This document shows positions 35,629 to 45,555 of a DNA stretch of 64,000 nucleotides, one piece after another. The number at the start of each line of letters is the position of its first letter. The stretch's first letter is position 1. The position numbers and the translations under genes are program-made. The notes under the pieces are model-generated. The model did no database searches, was not told the origin of the DNA, and was given only the letters and a program-made list of their open reading frames with translations. The stretch is from Anisus vortex (Eukaryota > Mollusca > Gastropoda > Planorbidae). Where the stretch lies: NCBI GenBank assembly GCA_949126835.1, contig OX421494.1, positions 56,486,358 to 56,550,357 on the forward strand. The letters are read 5' to 3'.

Positions 35629-36452
35629 ACCATAGACTATAATAAGATTGACCGCTTGCTCTATTTTTACTTCCTGAAGTTTCTATTAACTTGTATTTTC
35701 TGTCTGTCTGCTTGGTTGCTTGGATGTTTGTTAGCAAAACTTTGCATCGATTTTTCGACCACTTCCCGTCGTCCAATGGAGCTGAAACTTGGGTCGCAGA
35801 CGTGTCCAGACTAACAATACATTCTATCAAATTTTCAGCCTCATAGCCTTTACAATAGCCACTAATACCTTCGACCAATTAATTTGCGAATCGAAGAAAA
35901 TGGAAACATGGCTGCCTCTACCGGAAGAGACGAAAGTAAATAAACTTTTCGGATATTTTTGTTTTTACGAAATAAATAGAATGAAAACTACACAATATAG
36001 CCGAAACAAAGCGAGTTATCTCTTTATGGTTTTTGCGGGCCAATGCTAGAAAAAAAAAGGATGCGCAAAATTTTAGTGTGGAAATTCACTTATATCACTT
36101 ATATTTATTTTAATCTATCAAAATATAAATTAAAAATAAACTTAGTTTACAAAGAAAGGGAGTATAATAAAAACTATGTTTTTATGGGTTAGTTTATTAT
36201 AGCTTTTATGTTCTTTTTTTCCGTGCGCATTCAATAAGGCTGTCTTAAATTACTTCTACGCACCTACACTTACAGGTTTCCGCTGTATAAAACTTTCGAT
36301 TTTAATTTTGAATTCTCTATTGAGAAAATCATAGCGATTAAATAAAACGGAAGTGTACAGCACAAAAGAGAATCGGGAATTCCGAAAAGAAGTCATTCGA
36401 GTCATCAAATAGCAGAACTATTAAAGCAAGCGGTACATCTTATTATAGTCTT
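35629..36452. mobile_element. Longer relative of MITE 'GACCGC', copy 3
   Basis: Starts CATAGACTATAATAAGATTG and ends CATCTTATTATAGTCTTTG. The right 250 bp match the MITE interior (GAGAAAATCATAGCGATTAA) but about 500 bp of unique central sequence is present. It could be a less deleted version of the parent transposon. Flanks ATAAGAC and TTTAGAC agree at 5 of 7 positions. Overlapping ORFs have no transposase motif. Confidence 0.75.
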
Positions 36453-36477
36453 TGTTTAGACTCAAACCACAGATTAG

Positions 36478-36530
36478 TAGGATGCAATAATCTTCTGTAT
36501 AGCTGGAAAGCCTGTCACGTGTAAGATAAG
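36478..36530 (+). mobile_element. LINE-D tail remnant
   Basis: GATGCAATAATCTTCTGTAT, then GTGTAAGATAAG, resembles the LINE-D 3' UTR. Confidence 0.5.
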
Positions 36531-37614
36531 AAAACCCCTCACTCAAGTAATCAGGTACCTGATTTGTATATACCTTTTACTTTGATATTGATATTTACTT
36601 TACAAAGTGGGTTATTGACGTGTTTCACCGACCTTGATATTTACGTCAAATGAAAGTTGATTTCGTGTTTACGCCTATCTAGATCAGCTATTTTCATGGA
36701 ACTGGTTTGATATTGAATGTTCCCTTACTGCTCACAGGGTATTGATATCAAATTTATCCTGGAAATAGAAACTGTCGCTGTTGCCTTCCTGGCGGGAGAA
36801 GAAAAAGGATAGCGGATAATCACATGGAGGCGGTGCTGAATGGGTGGGTGGGGCGGAGAGAGAGAGGGGGGGGTGGCGTTGCAGACTCCCGCTGCTAATT
36901 ATACAGTCGTTGTTTGCTGCTTAAAATTTCCCGCCACATGTTTTCTTGCAAACACACATAACCCCCTAACACCAAACTAAACTTACGCTCACACAAACAA
37001 ACACACTCAGGCATCGCTCTGTCATTCTCCTTTTGGTGAGCAAAATGTTGAGGGCGCGTTCGGATCGAAGTGCTCGCTCCTCTCTAAGTCTTACGCCTCC
37101 TCTTTTTATATCCTGGTTGTTCCTCCACCTTCTCTCTCTCTCTCTCTCATTCTCACTTTCTTTATTTTCATAGCCATGCACGCATTCAATCAATCTTTGT
37201 CTTTCACTTCTACAAACGATCGCCAAAAGAGTTTTACCTTGCACACACATTCACTCACACACTCTCTCTCTCACACACACACTCTCTCTCTCTCACACAC
37301 ACACACTCTCTCTATCTCACACACACACTCTCTCTCTCCCACACACCTATGTATTGATTTCCTAAGTTCGCTGAACATAAAAAGGTTCCTTGACTAATGT
37401 CATGTTCTTTTAGCTTTTAATACAAATAGTTTATTTCATGTAATTTTAACACATGACACCAAGACCCTGGCCTGCACGGAAACTATATTTTTCCGGAGTT
37501 ATAGGGCCATTTGTATGGTGCTTGTGACTTTGGCTCTCTGGTGATTCCCTATGAGATTTGAGCTTTGTCTTGGAGTCTTCTGGGTGTCTGATTCTATGGT
37601 GTTTCGTGAAACAT
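36531..37614. repeat. Simple-sequence-rich stretch, otherwise unassigned
   Basis: GA/G-rich block at 36857-36875, CT block at 37129-37148, and mixed CA/CT microsatellite at 37236-37345. The ORFs here (36966-37397) are products of these simple repeats. Confidence 0.6.
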
Positions 37615-37925
37615 GTGACCTAATACCTTGACATTTCATGAAACATCGTCATTCGAAATACTTTGACATTCGTTTTAACCTATGATTTTTTTTACTTGGT
37701 ACTTCGACATGGCAAAAAAACGTGTCACTGATCACCTGACCCATTGGAATGTCACTAAATGTGTGACTAGTCACCTGGTACTTCGACATGGCACAAAACA
37801 TGTCACTGATCACCTGACCCTTTGACATGTCACTAAACTTGTGACAGGTCACCTGATACTTTGGCATGTCACAAAACAAATGACTTGTCATCTGACCCTT
37901 TGACATGTCATTAAACATTTGACTC
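37615..37925. repeat. Diverged 39-bp tandem array, about 8 units
   Basis: Units built from TTTGACATGTCACTAAAC and TGTGACAGGTCACCTGA, with alternating subtypes (ACTTCGACATGGCAC and CCTTTGACATGTCAC), suggesting a dimeric 78-bp period. The reverse ORF at 37649-37918 is a by-product. Confidence 0.8.
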
Positions 37926-38204
37926 TCTAATCTCTGACAATATCTTAGAGTGTTACCTTATCTACGTACGCGATACATTTGACGCATAAACATGAAACTG
38001 GAAAAACTGTGTGGGTGTATCATTTCTAATAACAAAAATTAGGTTACCCTGACCTCGTTGTTTACATGTTTAATGTCATATTTGTCATATTTCAGTTGTA
38101 TTTTTTTTTTAATGCATTAATCTGTTGTAGTTTAACGGTTTTGTTTTTTAAACTAGCATTTAAGCCTAGCATAAATTTAACGTGAAAGATCTATTCGGTG
38201 GCCC

Positions 38205-38309
38205 AGCTGGGACACCATGTCGTATCGACGGAAGGAAAAAACGTAATTTATACGTGTTTTCGTGGTTTCCACGTTTTTGTACTCATCGATACGACGTGGT
38301 GCTCCCGCT
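38205..38309. mobile_element. Fold-back MITE, 105 bp, copy 2
   Basis: AGCTGGGACACCATGTCGTA, then TCGACGG, mirrored by CATCGATACGACGTGGTGCT and then CCCGCT. Same family as 34710-34823 with substitutions on both arms. Confidence 0.78.
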
Positions 38310-38723
38310 AGGCGAGAGACATGAAAAAAATTTCACCTTTGTAGTTGTGTTAAAACTATAAGGCTTTTAAAGTCCTTTAGTGTAAACCTGACACCATTTC
38401 CTAGAATTTAATAACCGGCACTCCTGTTGCAATAAAATGTGTAATTATAAACAAAGCGTTTCATATAATATATGTTATGATTTTTTTATGCGCTTCTTTC
38501 CCTTTACAAATTCAACCAACTGGCCCAGAGTTATCAAACCTTAATTTAAAGGGACTTAACAAACTTCTTTTTTTCGTGCGTTTAATATACATGTACCACT
38601 AAATAAATACCTTGTTAAATGTATATATAATAAGATAAATATTTAAACCAATAGATACATTTCTACATTTTATCATATCAATATTTACCACAATAATACA
38701 TGTTCTTCTTTTTTTGTTCTGTA
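38310..38723. other. Unassigned AT-rich sequence
   Basis: No recognised feature. Confidence 0.4.
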
Positions 38724-38826
38724 AATAATAATAATAATATTTGTATAGCGCTGCCAATAAACATAATTAATGTAAGCTCAGAGCGCATTTAACATACAAC
38801 TAACAACACGGATTTAATCTCTAGGC
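38724..38826 (-). mobile_element. L2/CR1-like LINE 3' end (family C), reverse
   Basis: Starts with AATAATAATAATAAT, then TTGTATAGCGCTGCCAATAA and GAGCGCATTTAACATACAAC: the reverse of the 3' UTR at 57660-57741. Confidence 0.78.
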
Positions 38827-38904
38827 TAAACATGAAAATATAAAATAAATATATCAAAGTCAGATTATTATCAGATTAACAGACTTTTTACTTAGAAAAA
38901 TGTT

Positions 38905-39030
38905 TATCTTCTTATCTTATACTTATACATTACAGACGCTTCTTAGAAGCTATAAAGAATATTATTGACGTCCTATGACCATCCGCACTAAGTCATAGTC
39001 TAGTCTTGCATTTTGATCTCTAGTGTTTTT
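38905..39030 (-). mobile_element. LINE-D 3' UTR fragment, reverse
   Basis: CTTATACATTACAGACGCTT, then GACGTCCTATGACCATCCG and TAGTCTTGCATTTTGAT, matches the order at 49575-49650. Confidence 0.7.
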
Positions 39031-39839
39031 TTTTAAATAATGTTACATTACGCAATAATAAAACGTAGAATTAAAAAAAAAACATCGTGGCAAAAGAATG
39101 AACTATTAAAAAGAAACGTGGATTGTATGAGTTAGGCCTACTGATTGTTTGTTTTTTAAAATTCCATTATTTATTCAAGGGACAGCACCGACATCTCATT
39201 AATGGGGACACAACCTGCGAGAAACACAAGCGCCGCCCTCATTAGTAAAGTCTTTCGTCGATATTTTATTGATTGCGTGCGTCCCTTTCTGCACCGCTTG
39301 CCTGCCATCATGTTTACTGTCATTACACACGTTAGTCGTCTGGAAATACAGAAATACATCAGGTTGTGTCTTATGGCGTAATTTTTATATGACGTTCTCG
39401 TACTGACCCTTGGGGATTATGGAATTTTCGCCCCTGGCGCGTGCATGTCGGGCACAGTATGAATGTTGCTGGGTGTGCTCAATCTAGTGCACTAATCGGT
39501 GGAATTTCGTGCCGTGGGGCAGGCGTTCCTAACGACAGGGTCATTAATCCACTGTACAAAGGGGAGTTAATTACAGGGCGTAAAGCTTCGTTGTTGTTTA
39601 CTCTCCATGCAAACGGCAGCACGTCTGCAAATCTCCACATTAATACAGTCAAGAACGCTAATGATGTTCTGGCGACCCCAGGCCATGCCATAGTTTGATT
39701 ACATTTAGACCACCAAGGCAACAAGACGTCACCGATTTAATGTTTCACAAAGGGGGAGGGGAAAAGGTCTATACAATTCATTATAAAGTGTTGGAGGGCA
39801 CAATATCTCAAAAATATATGATTATAAGTTATAAGTTAT
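39031..39839. other. Unassigned sequence
   Basis: 39420-39720 is GC-richer with overlapping ORFs of 81-85 codons on opposite strands. No domain, start context or splice site supports a gene. Confidence 0.4.
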
Positions 39840-40836
39840 AAACTGTTGGGGAGGGGGCAAGGTCTATAGAATAGATCATAAGATGTTGGGGAGGGGCAAA
39901 GTCTATAGAATAGATTATAAGATGTTGGGGAGGGGCAAAGTCTATAGAATAGATTATAAGATGTTGGGGAGGGGCAAAGTCTATAGAATAGATTATAAGA
40001 TTTTGGGGAGGGGCAAAGTCTATAGAATAGATTATAAGATGTTGGGGAGGGGCAAAGTCAATAGAATAGATTATAAGATGTTGGGGAGGGGCAAAGTCTA
40101 TAGAATAGATTATAAGATGTTGGGGAGGGGCAAAGTCTTTAGAATAGATTATAAGATGTTGGGGAGAGGGGAAAGTCTATAGAATAGATTAAGAGGTGTG
40201 GGGAGGGGCAAAGTCTATAGAATAGATTATAAGATGTTGGGGAGGGGCAAAGTCAATAGAATAGATTATAAGATGTTGGGGAGAGGGGAAAGTCTATAGA
40301 ATAGATTATAAGATGTTGGGGAGGGGCAAAGTCTATAGAATAGATTATAAGATGTTGGGGAGAGGGGAAAGTCTATAGAATAGATTATAAGATGTTGGGG
40401 AGGGGCAAAGTCTATAGAATAGATTATAAGATGTTGGGGAGGGGCAAAGTCTATAGAATAGATTATAAGATGTTGGGGAGGGGCAAAGTCTATAGAATAG
40501 ATTATAAGATTTTGGGGAGGGGCAAAGTCTATAGAATAGATTATAAGATGTTGGGGAGGGGCAAAGTCAATAGAATAGATTATAAGATGTTGGGGAGGGG
40601 CAAAGTCTATAGAATAGATTATAAGATGTTGGGGAGGGGCAAAGTCTTTAGAATAGATTATAAGATGTTGGGGAGAGGGGAAAGTCTATAGAATAGATTA
40701 TAAGATGTTGGGGAGGGGCAAAGTCTATAGAATAGATTATAAGATGTTGGGGAGAGGGGAAAGTCTATAGAATAGATTAAAAGGTGTGGGGAGGGGTCAA
40801 GGTCTATTAGATAGATTATAAGGGCTTGATGAGGGG
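39840..40836 (+). repeat. 39-bp satellite, about 25 units, with 509-bp higher-order duplication
   Basis: Unit: GATGTTGGGGAGGGGCAAAG, then TCTATAGAATAGATTATAA. Because 39 is a multiple of 3 the + strand reads a spurious 13-residue repeat. The variant pattern (KILG, VNRI, VFRI, GESL) at 39883-40182 recurs exactly at 40392-40691, a 509-bp shift, so a block of about 13 units was duplicated. Confidence 0.96.
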
Positions 40837-40839
40837 GCT

Positions 40840-41420
40840 TCATCCATAACATTAATGATAACGTGTTTTGTTGAGGGCTACATCTATAACATTAATTATA
40901 ACATGTTTTGTAGGAGCTACATTTATAACATTAATTATAACGTGTTTTGTAGGGGGCTACATCTATAACATTAATTATAGCGTGTTTTAAAGGGAGCTAC
41001 ATCTATAACATTAAATATAGCGTGTTTTAAAGGGAACTACATTTATAACATTAATTATAGCGTGTTTTGTTGAGGGCTACATCTATAACATTAATTATAA
41101 CATGTTTTGTAGGAGCTACATCTATAATATTAGGCCTAATTATAGCGTGTTTTGTAGGGGGCTACATCTATAACATTAACATTAATTATAACGTGTTTTG
41201 TTGAGGGCTACATCTATAACATTAATTATAACATGTTTTGTAGGAGCTACATCTATAACATTAATTATAACGTGTTTTGGAGGGAGCTACATCTATAACA
41301 TTAATTATAACGTGTTTTGCAGGGGGCTACATCAAATAACATTAATTATAACGTGTTTTATAGGGAGCTACATCTATAACATTAAATATAGCGTGTTTTG
41401 GAGAGGGCTAGGCATACAAT
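40840..41420 (+). repeat. About 40-bp tandem array, about 14 units
   Basis: Unit: GGGCTACATCTATAACATTA, then ATTATAACGTGTTTTGTAG, with 1-3-bp length variants. It directly abuts the 39-bp satellite without sequence similarity. One unit (41128-41140) carries TAGGCCTA. Confidence 0.95.
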
Positions 41421-41929
41421 ATAGAATATAAGATTTGGAGTGGGGGGGGGGGGGGTCAAACATAAAGTGTTCAAAAAATGTATACGATAGTCAACAAATT
41501 CAATATCATTGGCGGTGTCTCTTTCCGCCCTTTCCAAACTCCATGTGGGCGGGCACGACTAGATCTGTTCCCTCTTCCCATGAAATTTTGTCCCCGAGAA
41601 TGTTATGTTCACTCGCCGTCTGTTCTGTTGCGCGTTCTCCTTTCTAGTTGTTTGTTTTAAATTAGAAACTGTTTGCTGACGTCAAGTGTGGACATTCCTT
41701 TGAAATACATTTTCTCATCACTGGTCCTAGTGTCTTAGCGGCATGCATTTGTGTTCTGGAGTCTCGAGTTGCCTGCAACGAGCGCTAAGTGTGATCGCAC
41801 GAGCGCAACATCGAGGATTAATTTCATCACGTTTGTTTTGTTTTTCTCATTTTATTTTCAAAGTGGAAGAGAGATGTCTAAAATTTATCTAGTAACATAC
41901 AGTAGAAACTATAAGTTTACTAAGACGCA
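41421..41929. other. Unassigned sequence
   Basis: A poly-G run (41441-41454) follows the array. Short overlapping ORFs at 41435-41660 have no domain. Confidence 0.4.
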
Positions 41930-42301
41930 TGAAAGCATACTAGATCATGTATCTTATTCTCGTGTCTGGACTTGTCAACTAAATAAAATATTAGGTTACC
42001 ATGACATGCCGAAGCAAACTTGATCATGTTACTGTTACCAATTATTGTGTCTCGACTCGTCAACTAAAGAAAACATTAGGTCACCATGATATGTCAAAGT
42101 ATACTAGTTTATACATCTTATGTCTGGGGACACATCAACTAAAGAAAACATTAGGTCACCATGATATGTCAAAGTATACTAGTTTATACATCTTATGTCT
42201 GGGGACACATCAACTAAAGAAAACATTAGGTCACCATGATATGTCAAAGTATACTAGTTTATACATCTTATGTCTGGGGACACATCAACTAAAGAAAACA
42301 T
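41930..42301 (+). repeat. 75-bp tandem array, about 5 units
   Basis: CAACTAAAGAAAACATTAGG recurs at 42061, 42136 and 42211 (75-bp steps), with a truncated unit at 42286. Two more diverged units precede these. The last three are almost identical, so expansion is recent on the right side. Confidence 0.93.
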
Positions 42302-42589
42302 AAAAAAAAATACTAGAACAACTTTTAGAAAGTCACTGTAAAGTTTATGGCATAGCTAACCACTAACAAGTTATCCTCATTAGTGAAATCACTATAACTA
42401 AAACAATTGGTGAGCTAATAAGAAGATTAAAAACTAAAGTGGTAAATTAAACACACATAATATTAACTTATGTCTAGAAATAAAACATAGAAGAAACTAA
42501 TGAGATAGTGAGTAATTCAAAAAGATTAATAAAAAAAACAACACTTTTTTGTACTATTTCACAAGCATAGACTAATTTATAAACATTTT

Positions 42590-42690
42590 CTTTTCTTTTT
42601 TTTAAGTGGCATATAGACATGGAACGGGTGACTTGATATATGAAAAGCAATAACTTTACATCACTTATAACCTTTAATCAGACTGCTAGA
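42590..42690 (+). mobile_element. Degenerate LINE-D fragment
   Basis: GACATGGAACGGGTGACTTG, then AACTTTACATCACTTATAAC, resembles the WNG-LPE region and following sequence of 23290-23370. Confidence 0.45.
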
Positions 42691-42750
42691 ACTAAAATGA
42701 AACCTCGTAATATATGTGTGTATTGCATGTTTAATAATGTTTTTATGTTG

Positions 42751-43206
42751 TTTTTGAAATTGTAGAGTTGTTTATTTACAGTTACTTTTAGTGTGGAGAG
42801 TTTTTGAAATTGTAGAGTTGTTTATTTACAGTTACTTTTAGTGTGGAGAGTTTTTGAAATTGTAGAGTTGTTTATTTACAGTTACTTTTAGTGTGGAGAG
42901 TATTTGAAATTGTAGAGTTGTTTATTTACAGTTACTTTTAGTGTGGAGAGTATTTGAAATTGTAGAGTTGTTTATTTACAGTTACTTGTAGTGCGGAGAG
43001 TATTTGAAATTGTAGAGTTGTTTATTTACAGTTACTTTTAGTGTGGAGAGTATTTGAAATTGTAGAGTTGTTTATTTACAGTTACTTGTAGTGCGGAGAG
43101 TATTTGAAATTGTAGATTTGTTTATTTACAGTTACTTTTAGAGCGGAGAGTATTTGAAATTGTAGAGTTGTTTATTTACAGTTACTTGTAGTGCGGAGAG
43201 TATTTG
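42751..43206 (+). repeat. 50-bp tandem array, about 9 units
   Basis: Unit: TTTGAAATTGTAGAGTTGTT, then TATTTACAGTTACTTTTAGT and GTGGAGAGTA. Two subtypes (TTTTAGTGTGG and TTGTAGTGCGG) alternate in the right half. Confidence 0.96.
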
Positions 43207-43354
43207 CGTAGATAGTTATTTATTATGACGTAATAACACCAATATTTTTTCTCGTAGTCTCTACCACTTGCATTTTGAAAACTTCTGGAAAATCCATTCT
43301 AGCACTTTCTGCAGCTAAAGTATAAAGAACGCAGCTAGTTTTTTTTTCTTAGCT

Positions 43355-43650
43355 GCTATAAAGCTACTTATTATTAACGTCCTTTGCTAATCCGTGGTCT
43401 GAGTCTTGCATTTTATCTGTGTTTAAATGATGTAAAGTTACTGGTTTTCCTGGTTCGTTCAGGCCGCCCATTCCATGCCCGGATGCCACCCGGGGAAAAA
43501 AGTAGGTCTACTTATGTGCATATGTTCTCGCAAAAAGGGATAAGGAAAGTGTTTTTCGTCCTTATTATCTGATCATCGTAACAGATTGTCGTTGTGTTGT
43601 ATTTCTAAATTAGAATTTAATGCCTTATGTATTATTACTACTGATCTAAA
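43355..43650 (-). mobile_element. LINE-D 3' fragment, reverse
   Basis: CCCATTCCATGCCCGGATGC, AAAGGGATAAGGAAAGTG and TAGAATTTAATGCCTTATGT are in the same order as in 49568-49885. It contains AGTAGGTCTACTTATG where the 49.7-kb copy has AGTACTCATATG. Confidence 0.8.
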
Positions 43651-43721
43651 ATATCTAAAATATCTAAAATATTGCACAATTCTCCAGACTTTCATAGAAC
43701 ATCTAAAATAGAATAGCGGAC

Positions 43722-43915
43722 ACGGCTGGCGTACCCGAAGGTCCCGAGTTCGAATCCTGGTAAAGACTAGGATTTTTTTTTCTGGGTCTGGAGGGTGTCC
43801 CTAACCTTAGCTTTGAATAGTGCTGGCCACACAACCACTTAGTATGCTGTAGCCACAGAAACTGTTGAACGCTGCTTCATCGGCCGTATCTATCAGTTTG
43901 GTCCGAATATAAAAT
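43722..43915 (+). mobile_element. SINE-A, near full length
   Basis: GGCTGGCGTACCCGAAGGTC, then GAGTTCGAATCCTGGTAAAG, a T-run, TCTGGGTCTGGAGGGTG, GTGCTGGCCACACAACC, GCCACAGAAACTG and CGCTGCTTCATCGG, ending TTTGGTCCGAA. The 5' A box is degenerate. Confidence 0.85.
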
Positions 43916-44429
43916 AGAATAGAACAATAATGAATGGCTCTATTAATAAATTGTAAAAATGATCGTAGATTTTTTAAACACAATTATTTAACAAACCATG
44001 GATCAAATGCTGAAAATGTAACAAACTATCTCCTCTCTCTCTCCGTGAATCTAAAAATAGTTCACTAACACTCCTCAGCCTTGATGTCAATGGACTTTTT
44101 CCTTCAGTTTTTTAAGTTTATTTTTTAACGAAATAATTTTCGTTCCCTGTCAGTTACACAATTGAATTTTTTTTTCTCCATCCCATTAGAAACTTGAGTA
44201 ATCGAAATTCTAATCAATATTAAATGTTTGTTGTATTCGAGTCTTGTTATCTTTACATTTTTTAACATGTTCGAGGTATCGAATATTTTTGGACTGCTGC
44301 TGTTTTGATTGATTCCTTAAAAGACAAGAGTACTTATATAGATCAGTGACATGATCGAGACCTTTTTTTACGCTGACCCCGGTTGTCTTGGTAACAAGGT
44401 GCGGCTAGGTTGTGTCGGTTGCACTGATC
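43916..44429. other. Unassigned AT-rich sequence
   Basis: No recognised feature. Confidence 0.4.
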
Positions 44430-44508
44430 TATACAAAAAATGGATAGAGCCTCCATAATAAATTTGAATGTGCAAATTAATTGAGGTTAGAAAAATAATT
44501 GACTACAC

Positions 44509-44674
44509 CAGGGGTCGGCAACCGTTTCATTATATTCTGCCAAAGTAGGATTTCTAATTCATTCAGCGTGCCAACATCCTAAATGGCAACCTGTACCGAA
44601 TTTTTATTCCGCGCGCCATTGTAAATCGGTCTGCGTGCCGAGTCTGGCAAGCGTGACGTTGGTGCTCACACCTG
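44509..44674. mobile_element. hAT-type MITE, 166 bp
   Basis: Starts CAGGGGTCGGCAACCG and ends TTGGTGCTCACACCTG. Perfect 8-bp TSD GACTACAC on both sides (44501-44508 and 44675-44682). The paralogous locus near 29505-29520 reads GATTACACAGTCTACACTAT without the element. Confidence 0.92.
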
Positions 44675-44836
44675 GACTACACTATTAAAGTATCATGTAA
44701 GCGAGTTATAGGAATAAACCACATATAGTTAGAACAATTCTATACGTTTAAGAGGAAATCTAAGTCACTTGAAATGTATAAGCTTATAGTCTACAGGTCA
44801 GTGTTTGATAACTCTAGTTTTATTGATACGTGTAAG

Positions 44837-45132
44837 CAAAGACTATAATAAGATGGACCGCTTGCTTTGATATTTCTGCTATTTTATAACTTGAAAAAAC
44901 AACTTAGGTTCAAAATTTCCGATCGCTTTTGGTCCTCTACACTTCCGGTTTAGCAAGTCGCTATGATTTTCTCAATGGAAATTTAAGATTAAAATCGAAA
45001 GTTGTGCAGTGGGAGTCTTTAGATCTAGGTACTTATAGAGTCATTTAGAACAGCGTTATTGGCTGCGCATGGAAACAACAACACTTAAGGTCTAAAAATA
45101 GAACAAGCGGTCCATCTTATTATAGTATTTGG
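44837..45132. mobile_element. MITE 'GACCGC', copy 4
   Basis: CAAAGACTATAATAAGATGG at the left and CCATCTTATTATAGTATTTG at the right. Flanks GTGTAAG and GTGAAAG are a likely 7-bp TSD, and the empty paralogue near 29665 has GTGAAAG. Confidence 0.88.
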
Positions 45133-45205
45133 TGAAAGCTTTTTCATTTTAAGCATCAAGAAAGTTTCCGGGCCCAATCCATTCTTTTTATAAATCAGTG
45201 GTCGG

Positions 45206-45555
45206 TACATGAGCAGCCCAAAGGAGGCAAAGGGCTCCTTAACGAAAATATGAAACCATGTAGGCCTATGTATGGGCCCCCGAAATGTTCATGTAACAAA
45301 GAGCTCATAGCTGTTTCTACTGCGCATGCCTAGAATTTAACCCCGTTTGTTGGAATAAATGAAAAGCTATATATAAAATTCATGCTACAATAAATATTTT
45401 GGTAACAACTATCACACTATAAAATATAAACAAAAAAAAAACTGGGAACACAGCGCTAGTAGTTGAGAAAAGAATGCACGGGTTTTGTGACGGGGGAGCG
45501 AAAGGAGGTCACGGGTTGAAATAGGTAGTGTGTAAGGAGGGTGTGAAAGAAAGGG
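45206..45555. other. Unassigned flank of the satellite
   Basis: No recognised feature. The reverse frame of the satellite simply runs into this sequence. Confidence 0.4.

Larger units (their letters stand above)
44430..45205 (+). repeat. Dispersed repeat, paralogue of 29440-29760, with two MITE insertions
   Basis: Collinear with 29440-29760 outside the two insertions at 44509-44674 and 44837-45132. The shared right end is TTTCCGGGCCCAATCCATTC. Confidence 0.75.

Noticed and set aside
37176..37397. His/Ser/Leu-rich ORF
   Set aside because: Translation of CA/CT microsatellite.
39171..39724. GC-richer block with ORFs on both strands
   Set aside because: No recognisable motif or coding bias strong enough to call a gene.
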